Assembly (NCBI GenBank): GCA_913055205.1
Contig: CAJXJN010000020.1
Coordinates: forward strand, 1 to 33,166
Origin: an uncultured Sulfurovum sp.
GTDB lineage: Bacteria; Campylobacterota; Campylobacteria; Campylobacterales; Sulfurovaceae
Reading direction: 5' to 3'
DNA length: 33,166 nucleotides
Shown: positions 25,187 to 32,757 of the stretch, piece after piece
Layout of the letters: every line of letters begins with the position of its first letter
How positions within the stretch are numbered: position 1 is the stretch's first letter
Program-made: the position numbers and the translations under genes
Notes under the pieces: model-generated
Database searches by the model: none
Told to the model about the DNA's origin: nothing
The model's input: only the letters and a program-made list of their open reading frames with translations

Positions 25187-27154
25187 ATGTCCCCCTTTGC
25201 CATACAACTTACCAATGGATGTCTCCTCTCAGATATCGAACTTGAAGATCAGAACAGTTTTCAGGCACTACAACAACTGGGTGCTCTGGAAGAAGTAGAT
25301 GGACTGTGGAAACTGAAAAGTCTCTACCGTGCCGGTAGACTCTACATAGGAAAAGACGGCAGAGGATACGTTGAAGCAGAGTTTAAAGAGCAAAAAGATC
25401 TGCTTGTAGAACCTGATCATCTTGGAGATGCCAAACATGGAGATGTCGTTGTAGCTAAACGTATCATCGCCAGACGCGGACGTGCCAGTGGTAAAGTACA
25501 ACTCATTATAGAGAAAGCCTACCTCTTCACTATTGCTTACACATACAGAGATGAACACGATAATTTCCTCATACTCGATATCCGTACGGGAGAACCGACC
25601 TATGCCGTCATGGAAGGGATGGACTTAAAAGCTTTTAAGTTAGGTACCGTTTTAAAAGTAGATGTGGATGATAACAAGGTCTTAGCAGTTTTAGGTCATT
25701 TGGGGGATGCTCGAGTGGATGAAAAGATCTCACTTGCACTTTATGAACGAGAAGATGAATTTCCGCAGGAGTGTATCAAAGATGCAGTGGAAATAGAGTC
25801 GGAAGTTACCAAGGAGGAGCATCCATACCGTGTAGACCTGACCCATCTGGACTTCTGTACCATTGACCCGATTACAGCAAAAGATTTTGATGATGCTATC
25901 TATTTTGACAGGGAAGCACATACTCTTTATGTTGCCATCGCTGATGTAAGTCACTATGTACCCTTCTTTACCCCTATCGACAAAGAGGCAAAAAAACGAG
26001 GCTTTACCACCTACCTGCCGCACAAGTCTTTCCCTATGCTTCCACGTGAACTGAGTGAAAATATCTGTTCACTTAAACCCAAAGTAGACAGACTTGCATT
26101 TGTAGCCAAGATAGAACTGGATAAAGGAACACTCAAGCCAATCAAAGAGGAGTTCTTTGAAGCGATCATCCACTCTAAACACCGTTTTAATTATGAGACT
26201 ATAGACAAAATACTTGAACAGGGTACGGAGGGTATCAACGATACCGTAGCCCGTATCCTGACCTGGCTGCTTCCTCTGCAGAAAATGACAGTCAAACTGC
26301 GTCATGAAAGACTCAGACACGGCTTTGATTTCAGGAGTGAGGAGATCAAACTCACGATCGATGCTGACCACCTGCTTATGACTACACAGATAGAAACAGG
26401 AACACCGGCACATTCACTCATAGAAGAGTGTATGCTTTTGGCAAACCAGGCAGCAGCTAAACGTTTTACAGGTGAAGGCGACAGTATTTTCCGTATACAC
26501 GAGCCGCCACAGCTCACTAAGATAGAAGCTTTACTTACTGAGTTGGCAGCCATAGGACTTTATGTCGAGGAGTATGAAGACAGTCCGAGCCTCATTAGGG
26601 CTATTCAGGCAGAAGCTAAAAAAATGGGCTTAGTGAGTGAAGTCGATGCCATGATCATCAAGGCTTTACGTCAAGCCTCTTACTCTGCACATAATGTAGG
26701 CCACTTTGGGTTGGGCTTTAGCCACTACAGTCATTTTACCTCCCCTATACGTAGATACTCAGACCTCATACTGCACAGACTTATCAAAACACAGTTACGT
26801 GAAGAGGAAGAAGAAGCCGGTTACCTTTTACGGAACATAGAACCGCTTTGTGCAAGGGTATCTGAACTGGAACGGGAATCGACCAAAGCAGAATGGGATT
26901 TCAGAGACCGTAAATTTGCACGCTGGGCCCAAACACAGAAAGGTCTCTTCTTCGAAGCAGAAGTCATCGAAGCAGGAGAGAGTGCCAAAGCAGTACTCCA
27001 AGGTGACATACAAGGTGTCACTGTATATCTTAAAGGCGACAATATCATGCTTTTTGACAAGGTACGTGTGATGATCACCGAAGTAAACATCCCTCAGGCG
27101 ATCATTATGGCAGAGTTGGTCAATAAGCTGGAAAAAGACGAAATGGAGTTATAG
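25187..27154 (+). CDS. rnr: Ribonuclease R-type 3'-5' exoribonuclease
   Basis: Degrades structured RNA from the 3' end. 655 residues, shorter than E. coli RNase R (about 813) but normal for Campylobacterota. OB-fold cold-shock domains occupy about 60-190, the RNB catalytic domain about 215-540 with FCTIDPITAKDFDDAIYF (catalytic Asp residues at about 222-231), AIADVSHYVP, and TSPIRRYSDLILHRLI near 522, and a C-terminal S1 domain ends near residue 640. The HTH N-terminal segment of the E. coli enzyme is missing. The start is set by GGAGG at 25173-25177. Confidence 0.94.
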   Translation: MSPFAIQLTNGCLLSDIELEDQNSFQALQQLGALEEVDGLWKLKSLYRAGRLYIGKDGRGYVEAEFKEQKDLLVEPDHLGDAKHGDVVVAKRIIARRGRASGKVQLIIEKAYLFTIAYTYRDEHDNFLILDIRTGEPTYAVMEGMDLKAFKLGTVLKVDVDDNKVLAVLGHLGDARVDEKISLALYEREDEFPQECIKDAVEIESEVTKEEHPYRVDLTHLDFCTIDPITAKDFDDAIYFDREAHTLYVAIADVSHYVPFFTPIDKEAKKRGFTTYLPHKSFPMLPRELSENICSLKPKVDRLAFVAKIELDKGTLKPIKEEFFEAIIHSKHRFNYETIDKILEQGTEGINDTVARILTWLLPLQKMTVKLRHERLRHGFDFRSEEIKLTIDADHLLMTTQIETGTPAHSLIEECMLLANQAAAKRFTGEGDSIFRIHEPPQLTKIEALLTELAAIGLYVEEYEDSPSLIRAIQAEAKKMGLVSEVDAMIIKALRQASYSAHNVGHFGLGFSHYSHFTSPIRRYSDLILHRLIKTQLREEEEEAGYLLRNIEPLCARVSELERESTKAEWDFRDRKFARWAQTQKGLFFEAEVIEAGESAKAVLQGDIQGVTVYLKGDNIMLFDKVRVMITEVNIPQAIIMAELVNKLEKDEMEL

Positions 27155-27218
27155 AACTTTTTTCTATTCATCTCCCCTGCCTCTTTTCGATATATTCAAT
27201 GAGACAATATTAAAGGTA

Positions 27219-27599
27219 TTACTTAAGTTGCCTTACATAATTCGGAGAGATCGAAAATATCTGTGGATCCTTACGAAGGAGTTGTATCGTTTCTTTCATA
27301 GGTAAAGACGATCCTACATGAAGCATAGGCTTTCGAGTACTTATCGATATACTTTCATATACCTTCAATACCTGCATTCCATAAGTATCTATTATATCTT
27401 TTGCCTCTTGAACAGTTATTCCTTCTTTAAAAACTATAATCACTTCAGACACTATATTTTTATTTTCCTCTGCCTTTTGTTGTTCAATTTTTTTAGTAAC
27501 AGCTTGAGCATTGTCATTCTGAATGGGAATTGAACTGTTACACCCTACAATACCTATATTGACAAACGGCAGAATCAGTATATATTTCATTCCCTTCAT
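27219..27599 (-). CDS. Lipoprotein with a stand-alone subtilisin propeptide-like (I9) domain
   Basis: 126 residues. A lipobox ends the N-terminal helix (KYILILPFVNIGIVGC, Cys about residue 20), so it is a predicted lipoprotein. The rest is homologous to the propeptide of the neighbouring S8 protease: EVIIVFKEGITVQEAKDIID aligns with EVIVVMNKSLSASEATTVLA, and FSISPNYVRQL with KSVSPNYRRTL. No catalytic domain follows. Known I9 domains fold and inhibit their own protease; here a separate inhibitor, chaperone or anchor acting in trans is inferred. Start has GGAG 9-10 nt upstream. Third gene of the protease cassette, 30 nt after the CPBP gene. Confidence 0.75.
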   Translation of the reverse strand: MKGMKYILILPFVNIGIVGCNSSIPIQNDNAQAVTKKIEQQKAEENKNIVSEVIIVFKEGITVQEAKDIIDTYGMQVLKVYESISISTRKPMLHVGSSLPMKETIQLLRKDPQIFSISPNYVRQLK

Positions 27600-27629
27600 T
27601 CTACACTCTCCTTTTTTATCTATTATAGC

Positions 27630-28073
27630 CTAATTGCCTATAAATGAAAAAAAACTGAGATTATAAAACATATGTAAAATGATACTCGGAATTATCCTGT
27701 CAAATTTCTCTTTAAAATAGCCAAACAGAAGAGAAGGGAAAATGACCAGAACCGCCCATATCGGTTCATGATGAACAAAGTGCATGAGAACAAAGAGGAG
27801 TGAAGTCAGCAGATTGGCAACAGATAGACTTAAAAAAGAACGCCACCGTTCTGTTTTTTTGGCAATATACTCTTGAATCACTCCACGAAATGTCAACTCT
27901 TCAACGACCGGATAAAGAAGAACAAGAAAAAAAAATGACTCGGCATCATTCAAAAGCCAATAAAGATCCTCTGTTTTCTGTTGAAAGATCCCAACATACA
28001 GCAGGCAGAAAACGGGAGCAGCCAAAAGTGCTGCTCCGTATTGCACAAGTAACGATGAACTCTCTTTGTGCAT
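27630..28073 (-). CDS. CPBP-family glutamic-type intramembrane protease (MrtJ-like)
   Basis: 147 residues, four to five membrane segments. Catalytic motifs of the CPBP (CAAX-processing/bacteriocin) family are present: PVVEELTFRGVIQEYI (EExxxR; Glu58, Glu59, Arg63), the His of FVLMHFVHH (His98), and the HxxxN of IILHMFYN (His134, Asn138). Its small size and adjacency (5 nt) to an S8 protease with a Gly-rich Cys-containing C-terminal tail fit the MrtJ group that I recall processing JDVT-CTERM tails. Membrane-embedded. The absence of a strong ribosome site suggests coupling to the upstream gene. Specific function inferred from context. Confidence 0.75.
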   Translation of the reverse strand: MHKESSSLLVQYGAALLAAPVFCLLYVGIFQQKTEDLYWLLNDAESFFFLVLLYPVVEELTFRGVIQEYIAKKTERWRSFLSLSVANLLTSLLFVLMHFVHHEPIWAVLVIFPSLLFGYFKEKFDRIIPSIILHMFYNLSFFSFIGN

Positions 28074-28078
28074 AAAGT

Positions 28079-30136
28079 CTATTTGAGATACTTACGTCTC
28101 AACGGATAAAATAGTGACATCATCATCATAAGCAAGACCATAAGATCAACACTTTTAGTATGAGGGTTATAGGTACAACCTCCACCACCACCACCGCTTC
28201 CACTGCTTTCCGTAATATTAAGCTCTATAGAATTTGCAATATTGAGCCGTCCGCCAGTTGCTACTTTTCCATCTAGGGAAGGTAGTTTATCTGCACCGTT
28301 CAAAATACGGTCGATACGTTCAGTGACAGTTTCATCAGGGGAAGCTGCAGCCATCAGTGCAACACTGCCGGTAACATGCGGTGTTGCCATGGAAGTACCT
28401 GCCCAGTAGGCATAACTGCTGGAAGGATTGATGGCACCTATGGCAATATCATCAACATAGACACCGTCACGAGTTGTATCAGCATCTGTTTCTAAACGAA
28501 GCCTCATTCTGAAATTCGCTGTTTTCATAGTATCAGGAATTACTCCACCGGCACATACCCATGTACTTTGCGTACCTGTAAATCCTGCCATAGTTGTCCA
28601 GTTCGTACCGCTGTCAGCGGATGCTTCTACATACAGATAATCATAACCTTCCTCTATATCAAACTTCAGACATGCTCCCAGACCTATATTCTGTCCAGTA
28701 TAACCGGAAAGATCTATGTCTGAACCATAGGTAAGAGATGCATTTGTATTATTTGCATAATTTCCATTTGGACTGTCTGACCAGGCATGTGTAAAACTGT
28801 TTGCTTCTTCTGTAGTTATATTCCAGTCTCCAGATTTTATCCAGTTCCCCTCGTCCGATTCAATATCATCAGAAAAAATATTATTGTCAGGCATGGCAAA
28901 AGAAGGAAGGGTACTCAAAATATTGGTACCCGGTGCTGCGATATCTACACTGGTTGCACCGTAATTGGAAAAAGATGCCAACTGATCATCCTGGTCTGTT
29001 GCCGCCACAGCAATGATATTGCTTGCATCATAAGAGGCCGGATAGCTTGGATTAGTGTCATTATCGTTATTCTCATTTCCCGCAGCTGCACAAAAAACTA
29101 TTCCTGCATCCCCCAAACTTTTTATGGCATCATTCATTGGGTCATTTTGTGCTCCTCCATACCCACCATAAGAAGCATTAATGGCGACAATATTGACACC
29201 ATTATCTTTCATGGTCAGCACATAATCTATCGCTTCAATAATATCATCGTCATAGGCTCCAAGGCTGGGTCTGAACACTTTGAGTGCCATGATCTTCACA
29301 TCCCAGTTCACACCTGTGATACCCGTACTGTTATTACCTTCTGCACCTATGGTGCCGGAAACATGTGTTCCATGCCCCATGATATCCATCGGATCAGGGT
29401 CATTTTCACCACTGGCTCCCCCCGCAAAATCATATCCGTACACATCATCAACATAACCGTTCCCGTCATCATCCGCACCTATTGTACCACCGGCTTCCGC
29501 ACTGTTGACCCACATATTGGCAGAAAGGTCTTCATGGGTATAATCCACACCTGTATCAAAGACAGCAACCACTACATTTGAAGAACCTGTTGCTGTATCC
29601 CAGGCTTCAGGGGCATCGATATCGGCATCATAGGTCCCGGAAGTTCCGAAAGTTCCGCCTACATTTTGACCCGTATTGTTCAATCCCCATAATTCATTGA
29701 AATATGTATCATCGGTAGTGGCACTCAATGTTCTTCTATAGTTCGGAGAAACTGATTTTACATTCGGATCTTGTTTGAGTTGTGCAACAAGCTCTTCTGT
29801 AGAAGTATCCCCCGATACCAGCATGTAGGAACCTTTGCTTTTGGAAGAGAGTTTTTTATACTCTTTGAGTACTTTGATCTTATTCTGTGCCAAAACCGTT
29901 GTAGCTTCTGAGGCAGAGAGGCTCTTGTTCATCACAACAATAACCTCCCCCTCTGCATACGGTTTTGCAGAAGAGATACCGGACATTTTTACCGATGCAG
30001 CAGCCTTTGGAAGTACTACGGGAAGAACTTTGGGGTCCTTTGATATTCCCGCTGCCTGCACAATACCCAATGTTCCCAATAACATACCGGCAGCAAGATA
30101 ACTGGCAAACGAATACTCTTTTTTAAGCATATTCAA
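28079..30136 (-). CDS. Secreted subtilisin-like serine protease (S8) with C-terminal sorting tail
   Basis: 685 residues: signal peptide (about 1-29), I9-type propeptide (about 62-140, ending SPNYRRTLSA), then the S8 catalytic domain with Asp194 (AVFDTGVDYTHED), His255 (MGHGTHVSG), oxyanion Asn354 (AAGNENND) and Ser582 (AGTSMATPH). A beta-rich insertion (about 415-574; GNWIKSGDWNITTEE, YLYVEASADSGTNW, DGVYVDD) sits between Asn and Ser, resembling domains of InhA/M6 metalloproteases. The C-terminus is Ser/Gly-rich, then GGGGGGCTYNPHTKS, a hydrophobic helix (VDLMVLLMMMMSLFY) and RRKYLK, the layout of a sorting signal. First gene of the cassette; the next gene begins 5 nt after it. Confidence 0.9.
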   Translation of the reverse strand: MNMLKKEYSFASYLAAGMLLGTLGIVQAAGISKDPKVLPVVLPKAAASVKMSGISSAKPYAEGEVIVVMNKSLSASEATTVLAQNKIKVLKEYKKLSSKSKGSYMLVSGDTSTEELVAQLKQDPNVKSVSPNYRRTLSATTDDTYFNELWGLNNTGQNVGGTFGTSGTYDADIDAPEAWDTATGSSNVVVAVFDTGVDYTHEDLSANMWVNSAEAGGTIGADDDGNGYVDDVYGYDFAGGASGENDPDPMDIMGHGTHVSGTIGAEGNNSTGITGVNWDVKIMALKVFRPSLGAYDDDIIEAIDYVLTMKDNGVNIVAINASYGGYGGAQNDPMNDAIKSLGDAGIVFCAAAGNENNDNDTNPSYPASYDASNIIAVAATDQDDQLASFSNYGATSVDIAAPGTNILSTLPSFAMPDNNIFSDDIESDEGNWIKSGDWNITTEEANSFTHAWSDSPNGNYANNTNASLTYGSDIDLSGYTGQNIGLGACLKFDIEEGYDYLYVEASADSGTNWTTMAGFTGTQSTWVCAGGVIPDTMKTANFRMRLRLETDADTTRDGVYVDDIAIGAINPSSSYAYWAGTSMATPHVTGSVALMAAASPDETVTERIDRILNGADKLPSLDGKVATGGRLNIANSIELNITESSGSGGGGGGCTYNPHTKSVDLMVLLMMMMSLFYPLRRKYLK

Positions 30137-30161
30137 CCCCTTTTATATTTAATTAGGATTT

Positions 30162-30195
30162 ATTATAACAGTTTTTAATCTTAAATCAAACTGTT
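30162..30195 (-). promoter_or_regulatory. Promoter and inverted repeat upstream of the S8 protease gene
   Basis: Minus strand TTTGAT (30190-30185), 17 nt, TATAAT (30167-30162). An 8-bp inverted repeat AACAGTTT (30167-30174) / AAACTGTT (30188-30195) covers the spacer and -35 box, placed where a repressor or activator could bind. Between the S8 start and holA only 163 nt remain. Confidence 0.5.
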
Positions 30196-30267
30196 CTTTA
30201 CCCTTTGGCATAACGAAAATGGGTATACATTTCTGGAAATACTTTTTTCCCTTTTACATATTTTTGA

Positions 30268-30273
30268 TATAAT
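30268..30273 (+). promoter_or_regulatory. -10 box upstream of holA
   Basis: TATAAT, 26 nt before the holA start at 30300; the leader would be about 20 nt. A ribosome site is weak (AAAAGTAAC). Confidence 0.45.
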
Positions 30274-30299
30274 GGCCCAATTCAATAAAAGTAACTTGT

Positions 30300-31277
30300 A
30301 TGTATCAAAGAGAATTCGATCAGCGTCTTAAACAATTTTTGCCGAAAGCCGTACTCTTCTACGGTGAAAACCATTATCTCATCGACTATTACCTCGATAC
30401 CTATATCCAAAAACTCGATGCAAAAGAGAGTATGCTCAGTCTTTACCATGATGAATGGAACTTTGAACAGGCAAAGAATTTTCTTTCCCAGACTTCTTTG
30501 TTCGGCGGGACAAATCTTGTTGTAGTAAAACATGAAAAAAAAATACCCAAAAAAGAGCTGGACCTCCTCGTAGAACTTGCCAATAAAAACAGTGACAACT
30601 ATTTCCTTTATGCTTATGCAGGTACAGCAAAAGATGCTAAAAGCATGCAGTCTGCCTTTACAGAGAAAAAAGGCGGTGTATGGGTACGGTTCTTTGAACC
30701 AAATATCCGTGACGGTATAGCCATGTTACAACAAAAAGCACAAAAGATACAACTTGACATAGACCACTATGCACTGCAGCATCTTATGCTGCTGCTTAAC
30801 AACGATCTCTCTCTGTGTTCCAATGAACTGGATAAACTTGCTATACTTGGCATAAAGGTAACAAGCAAAGACATAGACAGGCTGGTCTACTCTACGGCAC
30901 CACTTGCTACAGAACAACTGCTTATCGATCTCTTTAACAAAAAACCCATCACAGCTACCATCACCAAACTGCTTGACCTGGGAGAAGATGAAGCATCATT
31001 ACTGCGTTCTACACAATATTTTGTAAATCAGATCTTCCTTTTTCATGCCTATATTAAACTCAACGGACATGTGGACTCAGCAGCCATACTTGGCTACAAA
31101 CTCCCTAAACAGATAGAGGACCAAAAAGCACAATTGGCTTTACGTGTCAAATCTACATCGCTCTTAAAGATCTTTGAACATTTATTAGAGAGTGAAATAG
31201 CCATAAAAAAGGCTCCTGCTACACAAAAAGAGGTACTTATTTATAGTATGTTGATCAAATTGCAGGGGTATCTTTAA
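30300..31277 (+). CDS. holA: DNA polymerase III delta subunit
   Basis: Clamp-loader subunit that opens the sliding clamp. 325 residues with the HolA layout: KAVLFYGENHYLIDYYLDTY near residue 15, TSLFGGTNLVVVKHEKKIPK near 65-84, helical second domain with LNNDLSLCSNELDKLAIL (about 165-182), and a C-terminal collar domain. Divergent, as is usual in Campylobacterota. It normally follows rnr in relatives; here it is separated from it by the protease cassette. Confidence 0.85.
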   Translation: MYQREFDQRLKQFLPKAVLFYGENHYLIDYYLDTYIQKLDAKESMLSLYHDEWNFEQAKNFLSQTSLFGGTNLVVVKHEKKIPKKELDLLVELANKNSDNYFLYAYAGTAKDAKSMQSAFTEKKGGVWVRFFEPNIRDGIAMLQQKAQKIQLDIDHYALQHLMLLLNNDLSLCSNELDKLAILGIKVTSKDIDRLVYSTAPLATEQLLIDLFNKKPITATITKLLDLGEDEASLLRSTQYFVNQIFLFHAYIKLNGHVDSAAILGYKLPKQIEDQKAQLALRVKSTSLLKIFEHLLESEIAIKKAPATQKEVLIYSMLIKLQGYL

Positions 31278-31315
31278 AAGTATTTTCATTAATGTACCAC
31301 TAAGAAATTTTATTG

Positions 31316-31368
31316 TAGAATATCGCTTCCAAAATTCTTGCTCATTTTTGGACGAGTTACGCTACTCG
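31316..31368 (+). promoter_or_regulatory. rpsF promoter and leader hairpin
   Basis: TAGAAT (31316-31321) suggests a start near 31328. The leader of about 75 nt has a hairpin CGAGT (31353-31357) / ACTCG (31364-31368) with loop TACGCT. S6:S18 autoregulatory leader motifs are known upstream of rpsF in other bacteria, but the expected CCG loop is not seen, so I do not call it. Confidence 0.4.
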
Positions 31369-31402
31369 CATTTATATGGGCTATTAAACCAAAAGGAACA
31401 AC

Positions 31403-31771
31403 ATGAATTGTTATGAAACACTGTTTGTAGTAAAACCTACACTTACAGAAGAAGAGATCGCATCACAAATCGCCAAGGTTAAAGATGTACTTACAAAAGA
31501 AGGTGCTGAACTTGTCGCTACTGATGACATGGGTATGAGAAAACTTGCTTATCCTGTAGAAAAAAATAACAGAGGATACTATACAGTTCTTTTCTATAAG
31601 GCTGAAGGTAGTGTGATCAACGAGCTTGAGAGAAATCTTAAGATCAATGAGGAAGTCATTAAGTTTTTAACTGTAAAATATAGTAAAAACAAAGAGATCG
31701 CACAATTTGACAAGCTTGTAGCAGCAGCGAACAAAAACGCTACACCTGAAGCTGAATCAAAAGAAGCGTAA
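31403..31771 (+). CDS. rpsF: 30S ribosomal protein bS6
   Basis: 122 residues. MNCYETLFVVKPTLTEEEI, MGMRKLAYPVEKNNRGYYTV and ELERNLKINEEVIKFLTVKY are the bS6 signatures. Charged C-terminal tail. AAGGA before the ATG. First gene of the classical rpsF-ssb-rpsR operon. Confidence 0.97.
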   Translation: MNCYETLFVVKPTLTEEEIASQIAKVKDVLTKEGAELVATDDMGMRKLAYPVEKNNRGYYTVLFYKAEGSVINELERNLKINEEVIKFLTVKYSKNKEIAQFDKLVAAANKNATPEAESKEA

Positions 31772-31796
31772 TCAACCATAACTTAGGAGCAACCTT

Positions 31797-32282
31797 ATGT
31801 ACAACAAAATAATTTTAGCAGGAAACCTTACCAGAGATGTAGAGGTCAGATATACGCAAGGTGGAAGTGCCATAGGCAATACAGCGATCGCCACTTCACG
31901 TAAATTCAAATCTCAAACGGGTGAACAAAAAGAGGAAGTTCTTTTTATTGACTTGACATTTTTTGGAAGAACTGCTGAAATTGCAAACCAGTACTTACGT
32001 AAGGGAAGCAAAGTTTTAGTGGATGGAAGATTGAAGCTTGACCAGTGGACAGCACAAGATGGGACAAAGAGAAGTAAACACTCTGTCACTGTAGAAAACC
32101 TACAGATGCTGGGTAGTAAAGATGAAGCAGCAATGGGTGGAGGTGGTTACAACAACGCACCTGCAACAGATACCTATGCACACTCTTCACCTTCACAACC
32201 GGCACCACAAGCTGCTCCACAACAAACACAGGCATCTAACATCCCAGAAATTGACATCAACGAAGATGAAATACCGTTTTAG
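31797..32282 (+). CDS. ssb: Single-stranded DNA-binding protein
   Basis: 161 residues: OB fold ([51 protein letters not shown]), a Gln/Pro/Ala-rich linker (about 115-148) and the acidic tip DINEDEIPF that recruits replication and repair partners. AGGAG 7 nt before the start. It lies between rpsF and rpsR as in most bacteria. Confidence 0.97.
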   Translation: MYNKIILAGNLTRDVEVRYTQGGSAIGNTAIATSRKFKSQTGEQKEEVLFIDLTFFGRTAEIANQYLRKGSKVLVDGRLKLDQWTAQDGTKRSKHSVTVENLQMLGSKDEAAMGGGGYNNAPATDTYAHSSPSQPAPQAAPQQTQASNIPEIDINEDEIPF

Positions 32283-32293
32283 GAGAACAGACC

Positions 32294-32557
32294 ATGGCAG
32301 AAAGAAGAAAATTTAAAAAAAGATTTTGTAAATATTGTGAGCAAAAAGTTGATTTTATCGACTATAAAGATTTGAATTCACTCAAATTCAGTTTGAGCGA
32401 AAGATTCAAGATCATGCCAAGAAGATTGACTGGTAACTGTAAAAGACACCAGGAGCTTGTAACAGTAGCTATCAAAAGAGCGAGACAAACAGCACTTATT
32501 CCTTATATCGTAGATAGAAAAAATGTTGTTGAATCTCCATTTGAAATGATCAAATAG
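32294..32557 (+). CDS. rpsR: 30S ribosomal protein bS18
   Basis: 87 residues, basic. [20 protein letters not shown], then [24 protein letters not shown] are S18 features; the CxxC pair near residue 13-16 is of the zinc-binding kind seen in some bS18 forms. AGGAG 8 nt before the start, 11 nt after ssb. Confidence 0.97.
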   Translation: MAERRKFKKRFCKYCEQKVDFIDYKDLNSLKFSLSERFKIMPRRLTGNCKRHQELVTVAIKRARQTALIPYIVDRKNVVESPFEMIK

Positions 32558-32574
32558 ATTTAACTGCTCTTTAT

Positions 32575-32593
32575 TCCCGGGATACTCCCGGGA
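32575..32593 (+). terminator. Hairpin after rpsR
   Basis: TCCCGGGA-TAC-TCCCGGGA makes an 8-bp GC-rich stem, 17 nt after the rpsR stop. No T-tract directly follows, so termination efficiency is unclear; the same two boxes also read as direct repeats because CCCGGG is self-complementary. Confidence 0.5.
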
Positions 32594-32713
32594 TCTTACA
32601 TTTTAAACTTCCAACCCACTTATTTTTTCAACACCAAAAATACTTTATCTACTGACTCAAGCTCATATAAATTCACTAAATCCATTAAAAGAAAAACTAC
32701 TTCATTTTATTGG

Positions 32714-32719
32714 CTATAA
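32714..32719 (+). promoter_or_regulatory. -10 box for the cadherin-like lipoprotein gene
   Basis: TATAAT, about 39 nt before the ATG at 32758, with GGAG 8-9 nt before the start. Confidence 0.45.
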
Positions 32720-32757
32720 TATAAACTGACTGTATTAAAATGATTTGGAGATTGAAT

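Noticed and set aside
28787-29581. Long open frame (264 codons) on the plus strand opposite the S8 protease gene
   Set aside because: Composition is Ile/Cys/Arg-rich with no recognisable motif and it mirrors the codon pattern of the protease, whose catalytic residues are all intact.
31353-31368. Leader hairpin as the S6:S18 autoregulatory motif
   Set aside because: The stem is short and the CCG-containing loop expected for the motif is missing.
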